64,000 nucleotides of DNA from Fangia hongkongensis FSC776 = DSM 21703 (lineage in GTDB: Bacteria > Pseudomonadota > Gammaproteobacteria > Francisellales > Francisellaceae), in contig NZ_KB902239.1 in NCBI RefSeq assembly GCF_000379445.1, forward strand, positions 218,024-282,023. The letters run 5' to 3'. The notes below the pieces were generated by a model. The model was given only the letters and a program-made list of their open reading frames with translations. It had not been told where the DNA came from and did no database searches. The first letter of the stretch is position 1; each line of letters begins with the position of its first letter. Shown in pieces: positions 1 to 8,309 of the stretch. A program made the translations under genes and the position numbers.

Positions 1-430
1 CTTTATGTAAAATATTGTGTATTGTCATTAGTTCTCCCATTCACCGCCTATTGTTTTATTTGTCTTGATAAAATGATCATCGTTATGAAATCTCCCTTGT
101 TGTTGTGATTTGAACAAAAGCCATGATAAGCATTCTGATTTCTCTTAGCAGTGAAAAGGGCGGAAGATGTAGGTGAAATGAGATGAACGGAATATGTGAA
201 AATAAGAAACATTAGCTGTAAAAATATGCAATTTGTGTGTAAATCTGCCGTGAAAACTGTTGTTTTCAAACTAGCTTCCCCTCATGAAAATGGGGTTATT
301 CTGAAGGTGATTATCTGAATATAATTCAAACTAAACGGTTTAATGTTTTCAATATTTAGTAAGTTAAGCCATCATGCAGCAAGTTAAAAGGTGTATCTTA
401 GGGGGTAAAATGGGGAAAATAAAAATAGCA
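1..430. other. Intergenic region at the window edge
   Basis: No convincing gene is visible. A weak 73-codon minus-strand reading frame (48..269) starts with TTG nine bases after a GAGGGG stretch, but its product has no recognisable domain and is left unannotated. The rest is A+T-rich sequence with no tRNA fold, no strong terminator and no clear promoter. It lies downstream of the minus-strand MFS gene. Confidence 0.4.
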
Positions 431-1690
431 TCATGCTTGGCAGGCTGTTGGCCGATTGATATGCTCTTGTACCGTGTTCTTGGTGGCGGTTTGGCGAATT
501 AAAAAAACTGCACCAAGCGCTGCTAATATATAGCCAGCAAGGACAATCAGCATTCCATTGTAGTAGCTATGCGCACTATAGAGATAATTGCCCACATTTG
601 CGCTTTCGCTTGATCGAATGACATAACCGATAAGGGGCTGAAAGATAAAGCCTGAGATAACCACGGCCATATTATTAAAACCAATTGCGGTTGCCCTGTG
701 TTCTATTTTGTTATTTCTGCTTACAAGTGAGAAACTCAAAGCCTGTCCTGCACAAGCAGCGCCTGCAAGCAAAAAAAGTACAATGAGCATTGCAAAAGAG
801 TGCTTAGGAATCAGCATAATGACAGCGAAAGAAAATGCCCCTAATAGCGCACAAAGAGAAAGAGTAAGGTGAATACGATTTGTTTTATCTGCAATAAAGC
901 CAAATAGAGGGCTTCCAATTGCAATGCCAATCCACATAAAAGTGACGATACTGGCAGCACTACTAAAAGGAAGGTGAAAGTAGCTTTCAACAAAGGGTAC
1001 ACCATATAGTGATGCCACCACTGCCATTGGCATCCATAATAAACAAGCATAAAAGGCAATTGCCCAAGTTTGAGGTTTTTTGGCCACACTTAAAAAGGCA
1101 AAATGTGTTTTATCAGGGTTTTTGCTTAAGTGTTTATGAGGAAGTTTTAAAAAGAAAAACATAAGCACAATTAATACAACGCCAAAGCTTGTGACAATCA
1201 TCATCGTTTCACGCCAACCAAAGTGTTCAATCAATGGCAAAAGTGGTAATGCGCCACACATGGCACCTAAGGCTGCGAGCATTTGCGTCACCCCTGCAAT
1301 GAGAGTGAAATAGCGTTTGCTAAAGACATGGCTTGCAACCACAAGGACACCAATAAAGGCAAAGGCAGAACCAAATCCCATAAATATTCGAGCAAAGGCG
1401 GCGAAGTAAAAATTAGGTGCTAATGCAAACAAAAAACCACCAACAATACAAATAGCCAAAGGCAGCATAATAACACTTCGGGCAGAGAATCTGTCATAAA
1501 AGAGTCCAGCTGGAATTTGCATTAAGGTGTAAGTAATAAAATAAGCCCCTGAGGTAACGCCAAGCCAAAATACATCAATGTGAAGTGATTGCATTAAGTT
1601 TTGTGTCATGATGCCAGGGGAGACTTGAAGTGCCATTTCAAAAAAGAGAAAAAGCGCAGCTAAAATAAATAAAAATACGGAACGTAGCAT
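431..1690 (-). CDS. MFS transporter, Pht-like
   Basis: This 419-residue protein is a typical major facilitator superfamily carrier in the inner membrane, with about twelve hydrophobic segments. The loop after TM2 carries the MFS motif A-like sequence GLFYDRFSARS, and RIFMGFG follows in TM4. The N-terminus (FEMALQVSPGIM) resembles the Pht family, which imports amino acids or nucleosides in Legionella and Francisella; that subfamily call is from memory of the pattern, and the substrate cannot be read from sequence. AAGGA lies seven bases before the ATG, which supports the start. It is a single-gene unit, transcribed away from argO/argP. A second carrier of the same type lies at 8310..9626. Confidence 0.85.
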   Translation of the reverse strand: MLRSVFLFILAALFLFFEMALQVSPGIMTQNLMQSLHIDVFWLGVTSGAYFITYTLMQIPAGLFYDRFSARSVIMLPLAICIVGGFLFALAPNFYFAAFARIFMGFGSAFAFIGVLVVASHVFSKRYFTLIAGVTQMLAALGAMCGALPLLPLIEHFGWRETMMIVTSFGVVLIVLMFFFLKLPHKHLSKNPDKTHFAFLSVAKKPQTWAIAFYACLLWMPMAVVASLYGVPFVESYFHLPFSSAASIVTFMWIGIAIGSPLFGFIADKTNRIHLTLSLCALLGAFSFAVIMLIPKHSFAMLIVLFLLAGAACAGQALSFSLVSRNNKIEHRATAIGFNNMAVVISGFIFQPLIGYVIRSSESANVGNYLYSAHSYYNGMLIVLAGYILAALGAVFLIRQTATKNTVQEHINRPTACQA

Positions 1691-1758
1691 GTTTTATCCT
1701 TGATAAGTACATTCATCAATAAGGGGTTGTTTAATTTAATTGTAAATAAGGTGGAAAC

Positions 1759-1799
1759 GCTCAGTCACAGCCAAGCTAAAATACTAAGTGTGACTGAGC
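1759..1799. repeat. Perfect 11-bp inverted repeat in a gene-free gap
   Basis: The arms GCTCAGTCACA (1759-1769) and TGTGACTGAGC (1789-1799) are exact reverse complements around a 19-base loop. The repeat sits in the 323-base gap 1691-2013, between the start of the MFS gene and the end of argO. No T-run follows, so it is not a standard terminator on either strand. An 87-codon plus-strand frame with a TTG start (1700..1963) spans it, but no ribosome-binding site or known domain supports that frame. The rest of the gap shows nothing else recognisable. Confidence 0.5.
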
Positions 1800-2013
1800 A
1801 TGCTACATCGATTGAGACAACAGCTGATAATGCTAAGAGAGCTAAGCTTCTTTGCAGCGCATTGCTTTTTAACTTGCTGTGTGAAATTGCGCGTTCTAGC
1901 CATTTTATTGATGTAATTGTTGTTCTTTCAGTTTATTCCCTAACAGATTTATCACACTTTTAAATTAAAGGAAAGATTTTTAAAGTCCCATTTTATGATT
2001 TGGCATTACATCG

Positions 2014-2634
2014 TTATAAGTAGATTGATGAAATGAGTAAATGAATGGCGATTGCTAGCATAATCATTCCGCTTACCAGTTCAATAATGCGCCAAGCTCT
2101 ATCATGTTGTAAAAAATGGCTAAAGCAATGGACTGTATAGGTAAGCCCTAAAAACCACAAAATACTTGCAAAAATAGCGCCAATCATAAATTCATTTTGA
2201 ATGTATGTACTTTGATAAGTGCTAGCAACACCACCAATTAATATCACGGTATCAAGAAGTGCTTGTGGGTTTAGTAAACTAAATGATAAAGCAAGCAAAA
2301 TGATATTGGATAAAGAGATAGTGTGCTGTGATTTCCATGTGTTTTGTGTAATAGGTACTCTACCTAGTCCTGATTTTATTGATAACCCGCCATATATCAC
2401 AAGAAAAATAATGGCAGCAGCTAAAAAAGCTGTGTGTAATATGGGTAGATAGTGTAATAGAAATTTAGTAAAGTTAACGCTAATGCCTATAAGAACAATA
2501 TCACACACAATACAAATACTCGCAGCGATGTAGCTATATTGACGTTTTGTTGCTTGTTTAATAATAAAAATATTTTGAGCGCCTATGGAAATAATTAAAC
2601 CCATTCCAAGTGCGAATCCATATAAAAAAGTCAT
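2014..2634 (-). CDS. argO: LysE/ArgO-type amino-acid exporter
   Basis: The 206-residue protein is about the length of ArgO/LysE and has five or six hydrophobic segments. The N-terminal GAQNIFIIKQ block and the SLLNPQALLDT segment are typical of the family, which exports L-arginine and/or L-lysine across the inner membrane. GAGAG lies just before the ATG. The divergent neighbour is an ArgP/LysG-type regulator, the classical arrangement in which ArgP activates the exporter when basic amino acids are in excess. The family call is firm; whether Arg or Lys is the main substrate is not visible. Confidence 0.9.
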   Translation of the reverse strand: MTFLYGFALGMGLIISIGAQNIFIIKQATKRQYSYIAASICIVCDIVLIGISVNFTKFLLHYLPILHTAFLAAAIIFLVIYGGLSIKSGLGRVPITQNTWKSQHTISLSNIILLALSFSLLNPQALLDTVILIGGVASTYQSTYIQNEFMIGAIFASILWFLGLTYTVHCFSHFLQHDRAWRIIELVSGMIMLAIAIHLLISSIYL

Positions 2635-2664
2635 ATTTATCTCTCATCAGTAAAAACTAGCTGT

Positions 2665-2693
2665 AGTGTAAAAAATCAATTAACATAAGTTAA
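2665..2693 (-). promoter_or_regulatory. Candidate argO promoter and ArgP target region
   Basis: Read on the minus strand, TTAACT (2688-2693) and TACACT (2665-2670) are 17 bases apart and match four of six consensus positions each. ATCAAT (2675-2680) and ATTGAT (2703-2708) form an inverted pair around the -35 box, a plausible LysR-type site. The 92-base argO-argP gap is the expected place for ArgP control. Confidence 0.4.
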
Positions 2694-2726
2694 ATTAATT
2701 ATATTGATATACCATTAAATAACCTT

Positions 2727-3626
2727 ATGAGTCACCCCATAGATTATCGAGGAATTATTGCCCTTAAGACCGTTATAGATTTGCAGCATTTTGAAAAAGC
2801 TGCACAGAAGCTTAATATCACTCAATCTGCAGTGACTCAAAGAATTAAGACACTAGAGAAAAGCTTTGGAGAACCTTTATTGATTCGCAGTTTACCCTAT
2901 AAAGCTACGAAACTGGGAGAGGTGTTGCTAAATCATCAGCGCCGCGTTGAATTCTTAGAGGGGTCTTTGTATGAAAAAGTAGAAATAGAAAGACTGAAGG
3001 CTAAATTTTCTATTGCAATAAACCATGATGCTTTAGAAACTTGGCTAATGGAAACAATTGTGGGAATACCTGCTTTTCAAACGTTTCATTTAGAGGTTAT
3101 AACAGAAGATCAAGAGTTGACTTTAGATTTGCTTGAAAATGCACGAGTGCTTGCCTGCATTTCAACAAACCATAAGCGTATGTCAGGTTGTGATAGTGCA
3201 TTTTTAGGTGAGTTTGAATATGTTTTAGTCTGTTCAAGCCAGTTTAAGGAAAAGTACTTTAAAAATGATAGAAGCTTAAAAGATAATCTTTTGGACTCAC
3301 CCTATCTGAGCTTTAATTATAAGGATCAGCTCAATCAAATTTATATGGCTAGAATGTTTAATTGCGAACTAAATGCAGATAATACACATATTATTCCATC
3401 AGTAAAAGGCTTTAGAGAAATGACTTTAGCAGGGTTTGGATGGGCGCTTATTCCTAGAATAGACATTGTAGATTGCTTAGCAGATGGCAGATTAATCATC
3501 CTAGAGAGCACAAAAACATGGAGAATGCCTCTTTATTGGCATTACTGGCAATTGCCAGATCGAAAATACCAGAGGTTAAATCAGTTATTTATAGAAAAAG
3601 CACAAAAAAGGCTTCACCTAAAGTGA
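2727..3626 (+). CDS. argP: LysR-family regulator ArgP/LysG
   Basis: This 299-residue protein has an N-terminal winged helix-turn-helix (residues about 8-65, with FEKAAQKLNITQSAVTQRIK typical of ArgP) and a C-terminal LysR effector-binding domain. Its N-terminal DYRG..ALKTVI and C-terminal MPLYWHYWQLPDRK segments align by eye with Escherichia coli ArgP. The known role is lysine/arginine-responsive control of the divergent exporter gene. There is no clear Shine-Dalgarno before the ATG, but the start matches the family, so translation may rely on a very short leader. The pair argO/argP forms one functional unit. Confidence 0.9.
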   Translation: MSHPIDYRGIIALKTVIDLQHFEKAAQKLNITQSAVTQRIKTLEKSFGEPLLIRSLPYKATKLGEVLLNHQRRVEFLEGSLYEKVEIERLKAKFSIAINHDALETWLMETIVGIPAFQTFHLEVITEDQELTLDLLENARVLACISTNHKRMSGCDSAFLGEFEYVLVCSSQFKEKYFKNDRSLKDNLLDSPYLSFNYKDQLNQIYMARMFNCELNADNTHIIPSVKGFREMTLAGFGWALIPRIDIVDCLADGRLIILESTKTWRMPLYWHYWQLPDRKYQRLNQLFIEKAQKRLHLK

Positions 3627-3678
3627 ACTTGATGTCGTAGATTAGTCATATCATGATCAAGCAAGCAAGTGAATTAAT

Positions 3679-4251
3679 ATGAAGATAGTTATCGTTTATT
3701 TTTCAAAAACAGGAACCATCAAGACATTGGTGCAGTACGCCCAGAGAATCTTATCTCAATATGATGTTGATTTGACTATTAGTAAAATTAAAGCCTCTGA
3801 GATTATTCATGGAAGATATACAAATAATCACACGTTAGTTGAGTTAAGAAGTTCAGATGGTGTGATATTTGCAACTCCTACTTATTTTGGTGGGGTGCCT
3901 GCCCAGTTTAAATCATTCCTTGATGCAACTAGCATCTTTTGGCAATCACAGTTATTGGCAGGGAAGCTGCTTTGTGGAATAACATCAGGAGGTTATGTTA
4001 ATGGCGATCAAACGCATACCTTACAGTATTTGCAAACCTTTGCTAATCAACAGGGTATGCTCTGGGTTCCTCTTGGTCTGGTTGATGATCGTTACGGTGT
4101 GCAATCTGGTATTAGTGTTGTATCAAATACTAGAAAATCACTAAAAGAAGAAGATTTTTCATTGGTAGGGCATTTGGTAACACATCTACACTATTTATTG
4201 AAAATGCGCTTACATGAAAATGAGCAATACGCTTCTCAACCGAGAGCATAA
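3679..4251 (+). CDS. Flavodoxin-like NAD(P)H:quinone/FMN reductase (WrbA-like)
   Basis: The 190-residue protein has a flavodoxin fold. The FMN phosphate loop SKTGTIKTL is at residues about 9-17, and PTYFGGVPAQFKSFLDAT in the middle is the conserved WrbA/FMN-reductase motif. Such enzymes bind FMN in the cytoplasm and reduce quinones by two electrons, which limits radical formation. It follows argP by 52 bases on the same strand and could be cotranscribed, but no functional link to amino-acid export is evident. WrbA itself versus a related flavodoxin reductase cannot be decided here. Confidence 0.75.
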   Translation: MKIVIVYFSKTGTIKTLVQYAQRILSQYDVDLTISKIKASEIIHGRYTNNHTLVELRSSDGVIFATPTYFGGVPAQFKSFLDATSIFWQSQLLAGKLLCGITSGGYVNGDQTHTLQYLQTFANQQGMLWVPLGLVDDRYGVQSGISVVSNTRKSLKEEDFSLVGHLVTHLHYLLKMRLHENEQYASQPRA

Positions 4252-4341
4252 ATTGGATAGAAATTTAATATTCAGCTCGTTAGTATAAGAATATTCATCT
4301 AATATCTTATGTAAAGCATATGGCGTAAGAAGGGTAATGAT

Positions 4342-6114
4342 ATGAAAACATGGAAACGAGTCTTAAAGATTATTTTTGGTCAAGCAACAGGGATGCAGCT
4401 GTTTCTAGGAGTATTATTTGGCTGTATCTTGGGTTTTATTCCTGGATTTTCCTATGCGCCATTTTTAAGTGTACTATTTATCTTTTTGGTTTTAATTCTT
4501 AATGTAAATATTGGCTTTGTAGTCATTTTATTTATTCTTGCCAAAATCCTGTCTTTTGCGATCGAACCGGTGTCATTTTACTTTGGTATATGGTTATTAG
4601 ATGGAGCGTTCCAGCCAATCTTTAAATCAATGATTAATATGCCTGTTTTGGCTTATGCTGGATTTGACTATTATCTGGTAACAGGCGCATTTGTTCTTTC
4701 AGTTATTCTAGGGGTTATCGTGGGTTTAGTGGTTGCTTTTATGTTTAAAAGCACTCGCAACAGGCTTGCGCATATTCAAAGCGATAAGGCTTTATATCAA
4801 CAAGCGGTTAATAAATGGTGGGTGAAGCTTAGCACTTGGGTGATTTTGGGCAAATCACTACATAAGGTTGATTGGGTTGCGCTAAAGAATAAGCGTCTTA
4901 AGCATCCTTTTAGAATCTCTGGGGTAGTGATTGTCATTGTTATTATTATACTTGCCTTTTTGATGCAAAGTATGCTCCAGAGCAAGATGGTCAGTAACAT
5001 TTTGAAAAATGAGCTGACTAAGGTAAATGGATCAACGGTTGATTTTAACCATTTAACAATAAGTGCGACAAAGGGGCAGTTGTCACTTGAAAACTTAGGT
5101 TTTAGTAATCCAGATAAACTCGATTATGATCAATTTTATGCGAAAAAACTCTTAGCACGTGTTGATATTAGTGCGCTTTTAAGTAAACGCTTGGTGTTGT
5201 CCAACGTTGAGGTTGATACTGTTCTTAGTAATCATAAGCGTATGCACCCAGGGAAATTGTATATAAAAGAATCCGCTCAAAAAGCAAAGGAAAAACCAGC
5301 ACCTACAGAAGATCAAACTAAAGAAAAAGAAGTGACAAAACAAGATGAAACACGGACATTTGAGATTGAGAAATATCTAAAAAACGCCAAAGAATATCGA
5401 TCTTATCTTGATTATGCAAATAGAGCGCTTCAATTGATTGGTGGAGGTGAAAGTGTAGCGAAGCCAGAGGATCAAAGTGCCAATGCTAAAACACAGGCTC
5501 AAGTGTATGGTTATGCCAATGTTCGTGCTAATTATTTGATTACTAAAGTGCCAACACTAACCATTAGAACCTTAAATGTGAAAAATATCCAGCTCTCAGA
5601 TAATAGGCATTTACATTTATATGCTGAGAATATCGCAACAGAGCCCCAACTTTTAAATGTGGCAACAAAAGTACAGCTAACTTCCGAGGCAAATTGGTTT
5701 GAGGGTGAGTTGATTCGTTATCCGGATACTCAAATGGATAATAAAATCTCCTTTTCAATCAATAAAATGCCTGTCGCATCACTTTTAGAGAGTGTTAACT
5801 TTGGCAGTAATTTTTCTTTAATGGCAAAAGAGGCTGATGTGAATGCGAAAGGCAGCTGGAAGGTGAAAAATGGACAGATAAGTATAGATCTGCCTACAGA
5901 TATCATCTTGTATAAGACTCAAGTCAAGGTAAATAAAACACCTGTTAATATCAATAATCTACCATTAAAAGTGCGCTTTTTAGGTGAGCTCAGTAATCCA
6001 AGTTTGACATTGGAAGCTGGGCAAATGAATAAGATTCTCAAAGAAGCCGGAACATCAGCAGCTAAAGATGCAATCCAATCAAAATTAAAAGACAAACTGC
6101 CATTTAGCTTTTAA
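4342..6114 (+). CDS. Two-part membrane protein: TIGR03546-like plus TIGR03545/AsmA-like
   Basis: The 590-residue protein has two parts. Residues about 1-140 are very hydrophobic with several membrane segments (GCILGFIPGFSYAPF, NVNIGFVVILFILAKILSF) and resemble the TIGR03546 family. A further membrane segment near residues 192-212 is followed by an extracytoplasmic, beta-rich part (LSKRLVLSNVEVDT) resembling TIGR03545 and AsmA-like lipid-transfer proteins. A lysine/glutamate-rich stretch lies at about 310-345. From memory these families are usually neighbouring genes, so this looks like a fusion. AsmA-like proteins act in envelope lipid homeostasis; the role here is inference. AAGAAGGG precedes the ATG. 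Confidence 0.6.
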   Translation: MKTWKRVLKIIFGQATGMQLFLGVLFGCILGFIPGFSYAPFLSVLFIFLVLILNVNIGFVVILFILAKILSFAIEPVSFYFGIWLLDGAFQPIFKSMINMPVLAYAGFDYYLVTGAFVLSVILGVIVGLVVAFMFKSTRNRLAHIQSDKALYQQAVNKWWVKLSTWVILGKSLHKVDWVALKNKRLKHPFRISGVVIVIVIIILAFLMQSMLQSKMVSNILKNELTKVNGSTVDFNHLTISATKGQLSLENLGFSNPDKLDYDQFYAKKLLARVDISALLSKRLVLSNVEVDTVLSNHKRMHPGKLYIKESAQKAKEKPAPTEDQTKEKEVTKQDETRTFEIEKYLKNAKEYRSYLDYANRALQLIGGGESVAKPEDQSANAKTQAQVYGYANVRANYLITKVPTLTIRTLNVKNIQLSDNRHLHLYAENIATEPQLLNVATKVQLTSEANWFEGELIRYPDTQMDNKISFSINKMPVASLLESVNFGSNFSLMAKEADVNAKGSWKVKNGQISIDLPTDIILYKTQVKVNKTPVNINNLPLKVRFLGELSNPSLTLEAGQMNKILKEAGTSAAKDAIQSKLKDKLPFSF

Positions 6115-6178
6115 ATAATAAACTATTACAGGGTGGATTAAAAATATCAGTGTAGAAAATGTATAAAATTAATAAGAA

Positions 6179-6233
6179 ATGCTCGTTTTCAGGGGTGACT
6201 TGTGGTGTATTCAAGTCGGTTTGAGCATGATTT
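6179..6233 (+). terminator. Nested hairpin with T-run, candidate terminator
   Basis: Outer arms ATGCTC (6179-6184) and GAGCAT (6223-6228) enclose an inner pair GACTTG (6197-6202) and CAAGTC (6212-6217). GATTTTT follows directly. It lies about 65 bases after the stop of the membrane/AsmA-like gene and could end its transcript before the convergent toxin-antitoxin operon. Confidence 0.35.
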
Positions 6234-6276
6234 TTAAAGTTTATGTTTTGACTATCGTAAAACGATCATTTTGGTA

Positions 6277-6585
6277 CTATATGTTTTTATTATGTAGTGC
6301 TTGATATACTATTTCTGGATTTTTTGAAATAACAGTGAGATATGCCCTTGTTGCAGAATCAGGCATTGTGATTTTTTGTTCCCATTTCTCAAGTGTTCTT
6401 AATTTAAATCCATACTTTTCACAAAACTCACTACGACTAACGTTTAGTTTTGACCTGATTTCTTTAACATCAAGGTTTTCAGGGACTAAAAATTTATGCA
6501 CCTTACCAGGGTTGACTTGCCCTTTTGATATTTGGAGAGCTTCTTCGGCACTTTGTCGTAGACTTTCATTAAAATCAAAACTCAT
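6277..6585 (-). CDS. Type II antitoxin, HigA/NadS-like XRE regulator
   Basis: The 102-residue protein carries a helix-turn-helix in its C-terminal half (VKEIRSKLNVSRSEFCEKYG, then FKLRTLEKWEQ), typical of HigA/NadS-like antitoxins that bind DNA and autoregulate. The start at 6585 is chosen because GAGG lies nine bases upstream; a longer in-frame start at 6633 would overlap the toxin gene. The gene begins one base after the toxin stop codon, the toxin-first order of higBA systems. The protein should neutralise the toxin encoded just upstream and bind the twin operators at 6976-7012. Confidence 0.85.
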   Translation of the reverse strand: MSFDFNESLRQSAEEALQISKGQVNPGKVHKFLVPENLDVKEIRSKLNVSRSEFCEKYGFKLRTLEKWEQKITMPDSATRAYLTVISKNPEIVYQALHNKNI

Positions 6586-6586
6586 A

Positions 6587-6940
6587 CTATTTACCTCGCA
6601 GATTTTTGTGATTCTTAACCATTTGTTTAACAATTGTTTTTAATGTATTTGCAGTTTCAGCATTAATATTGTCAGCTACTGATTTTGGGTATGCTAAGAG
6701 CAGATATATTGGCATTGTTGAATCGTAAAAGTAATATATCGTTCTTATACCGCCACTTTTCCCAGAGCTTCGATTTCTTTGCCATCTTAGTTTTCTGCAA
6801 CCACCTGTATTGGGAATAATATCTCCAACTTCTGGGTTTTGTGAGATTATCTCAATCATTTCATCAACAATATCACGTTCGCAAAACTTTTCGGTAATCT
6901 TTAAAAACACAGGGGTTTCTACAATTGTTATCCAACTCAT
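6587..6940 (-). CDS. Type II toxin, RelE/HigB-like
   Basis: This 117-residue protein belongs to the RelE/HigB-like toxin superfamily, judged from the core GGCRKLRWQRNRSSGKSGGI, the strand IRTIYYFYD and the later LLLAYPKS segment. Known members cut mRNA at the ribosome and stop growth when the antitoxin is lost. It is the first gene of a two-gene operon with the XRE antitoxin, one base apart. Length and gene order match the higBA/NadS arrangement. The catalytic set (the Arg/Lys cluster and the C-terminal region) appears complete, so the toxin is probably active. Confidence 0.85.
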   Translation of the reverse strand: MSWITIVETPVFLKITEKFCERDIVDEMIEIISQNPEVGDIIPNTGGCRKLRWQRNRSSGKSGGIRTIYYFYDSTMPIYLLLAYPKSVADNINAETANTLKTIVKQMVKNHKNLRGK

Positions 6941-6971
6941 TAAATATTTTTACTATACATTACATAATAAA

Positions 6972-7012
6972 ATTATACCCAAACCGGGTAAATATTCAAC
7001 CCATTTCGGGTA
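6972..7012 (-). promoter_or_regulatory. Toxin-antitoxin promoter with two palindromic operators
   Basis: On the minus strand, TTGAAT (6994-6999) and TATAAT (6972-6977) form a sigma-70 promoter with a 16-base spacer. TACCC-N5-GGGTA (6976-6990) lies between the two boxes, and AACCC-N5-GGGTA (6998-7012) lies just upstream of the -35 box. Their centres are 22 bases apart, about two helical turns, so bound dimers would sit on the same DNA face. This fits autorepression by the antitoxin. Confidence 0.7.
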
Positions 7013-7154
7013 TTAACTTTAATTGACTTTTGGTGCTTTTAATTCACAATTGACTACATCATTAATATAAGACTACCTTGATTTATCCTGCAAATTTAGG
7101 ATACTTTAGTTTCTCAGGTTTTATCTTAAATACAGCTAATTAGAAGATTAGCAA

Positions 7155-7176
7155 AACAGCTCAATCTTGAGTTGTT
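7155..7176 (-). terminator. Candidate terminator after zapE
   Basis: On the minus strand, AACAACTCA and TGAGCTGTT form a nine-pair stem with one G-U pair and a four-base loop, and the stem runs into TTTT. It lies about 50 bases after the zapE stop codon. The rest of the gap 7021-7226 holds nothing recognisable. Confidence 0.45.
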
Positions 7177-7226
7177 TCAGTTAAGAGCTTCCTTTATAGA
7201 GAATTTATCAAATCTTAAACTCTGCG

Positions 7227-8294
7227 TTAGTGCTTAGCATATTCATCGCTTTGCATTTCTTGCAAGCGGCTTATGGTGCGCTGAAATTCAAATTTCAGTC
7301 GCTCTCCTTGATAAATCTGATTAAAGTCAGCTTCAGCAGCAATAATAACCAGTTTTTCTTGATCATAAAACTCATCGATAAGCGCAATAAAGCGGCGCGT
7401 CTCGTTTTCATGTTTTCGGGTTAATATTGGCAGATTGCTAATGAATAACGCATCAAATCGTTTTGCTAAAGCAATATAATCATTTACGCCACGCGCATGA
7501 CCACATAGAGAGATAAAATCAAACCAGATGATGCTTTCATCCACAGCTTTAACGGCTATGACCCTATCTTCCAAAATGATGTCACTATTATACAGTGCAT
7601 GTTCTGTTGCCTTTGATAGAAAGAGTGCTTTAATTTCTTTATTTGCAGTCGCTAAGGGGAAAAAATAACGCCTATTATCCTCGCTCATCTCTTGGCGATA
7701 ATCAATACCACGGTCTAAGTTAAAAACATCGCAGTGCGATTTAATCTCATCAATAGCAGGTAAAAAAAGTGCACGTTGCAGTCCACTTAGATAAAGCTTG
7801 TCAGGGGGAATGTTGGAAGTCGCAACCAAGGTAATACCAAGCTTAAAAAGCATGGTAAATAAGCTGCCAAGGATCATTGCATCAGCAATATCTTCAACAA
7901 AAAACTCATCAAAACAAATAACTTTAGAGCTATTTGCTATCTCTTTGGCAACAAGATTCAGTGGGGATTTTTTCCCTTTATTATCCTGTAGCCTTTGATG
8001 AACTTCTTTCATGAAATGGCTGAAATGTTGTCGGCGCTTTGCTGGGAAGTTCAGGTTGTTATAGAATAAGTCCATAATAAAAGTTTTACCGCGACCCACG
8101 CCACCCCAAAGATATAAGCCCTTTATATATGTTGGTTTTTGTGAGCGAAAAAAAGACCATTTTGATGTTTGTATACCAGCATTTGTTAAGTGCTCAGAGA
8201 TAATTTGCAGTTTGTTAATAGCTTCTAGTTGTAATGGATCGCTTTGATAGCCTTCAGCTTTGATGATTTTTAAATATTGCTCACTAAGCGTCAT
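7227..8294 (-). CDS. zapE: Cell division ATPase ZapE (AFG1-like)
   Basis: The 355-residue protein is an AFG1/ZapE P-loop ATPase. It has Walker A GGVGRGKT (residues 64-71) and Walker B VICFDEF with Asp129/Glu130, followed by the sensor-like ATSNIPPDKLY typical of the family. ZapE acts in the cytoplasm at the division site and affects Z-ring stability under stress; the mitochondrial AFG1 relatives act in protein quality control. AGGA lies seven bases before the ATG. It is 15 bases downstream of the MFS gene at 8310..9626, so the two are probably cotranscribed. Length is close to the family norm. Confidence 0.93.
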   Translation of the reverse strand: MTLSEQYLKIIKAEGYQSDPLQLEAINKLQIISEHLTNAGIQTSKWSFFRSQKPTYIKGLYLWGGVGRGKTFIMDLFYNNLNFPAKRRQHFSHFMKEVHQRLQDNKGKKSPLNLVAKEIANSSKVICFDEFFVEDIADAMILGSLFTMLFKLGITLVATSNIPPDKLYLSGLQRALFLPAIDEIKSHCDVFNLDRGIDYRQEMSEDNRRYFFPLATANKEIKALFLSKATEHALYNSDIILEDRVIAVKAVDESIIWFDFISLCGHARGVNDYIALAKRFDALFISNLPILTRKHENETRRFIALIDEFYDQEKLVIIAAEADFNQIYQGERLKFEFQRTISRLQEMQSDEYAKH

Positions 8295-8309
8295 GGAAAT
8301 TTCCTAGTG

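Noticed and set aside
48..269. A 73-codon minus-strand frame with a TTG start
   Set aside because: It has a possible ribosome-binding site, but no domain, an unusual start and a composition unlike the neighbouring genes.
1700..1963. An 87-codon plus-strand frame covering the 11-bp inverted repeat
   Set aside because: It starts with TTG without a ribosome-binding site and has no recognisable protein pattern; the inverted repeat argues for non-coding function.
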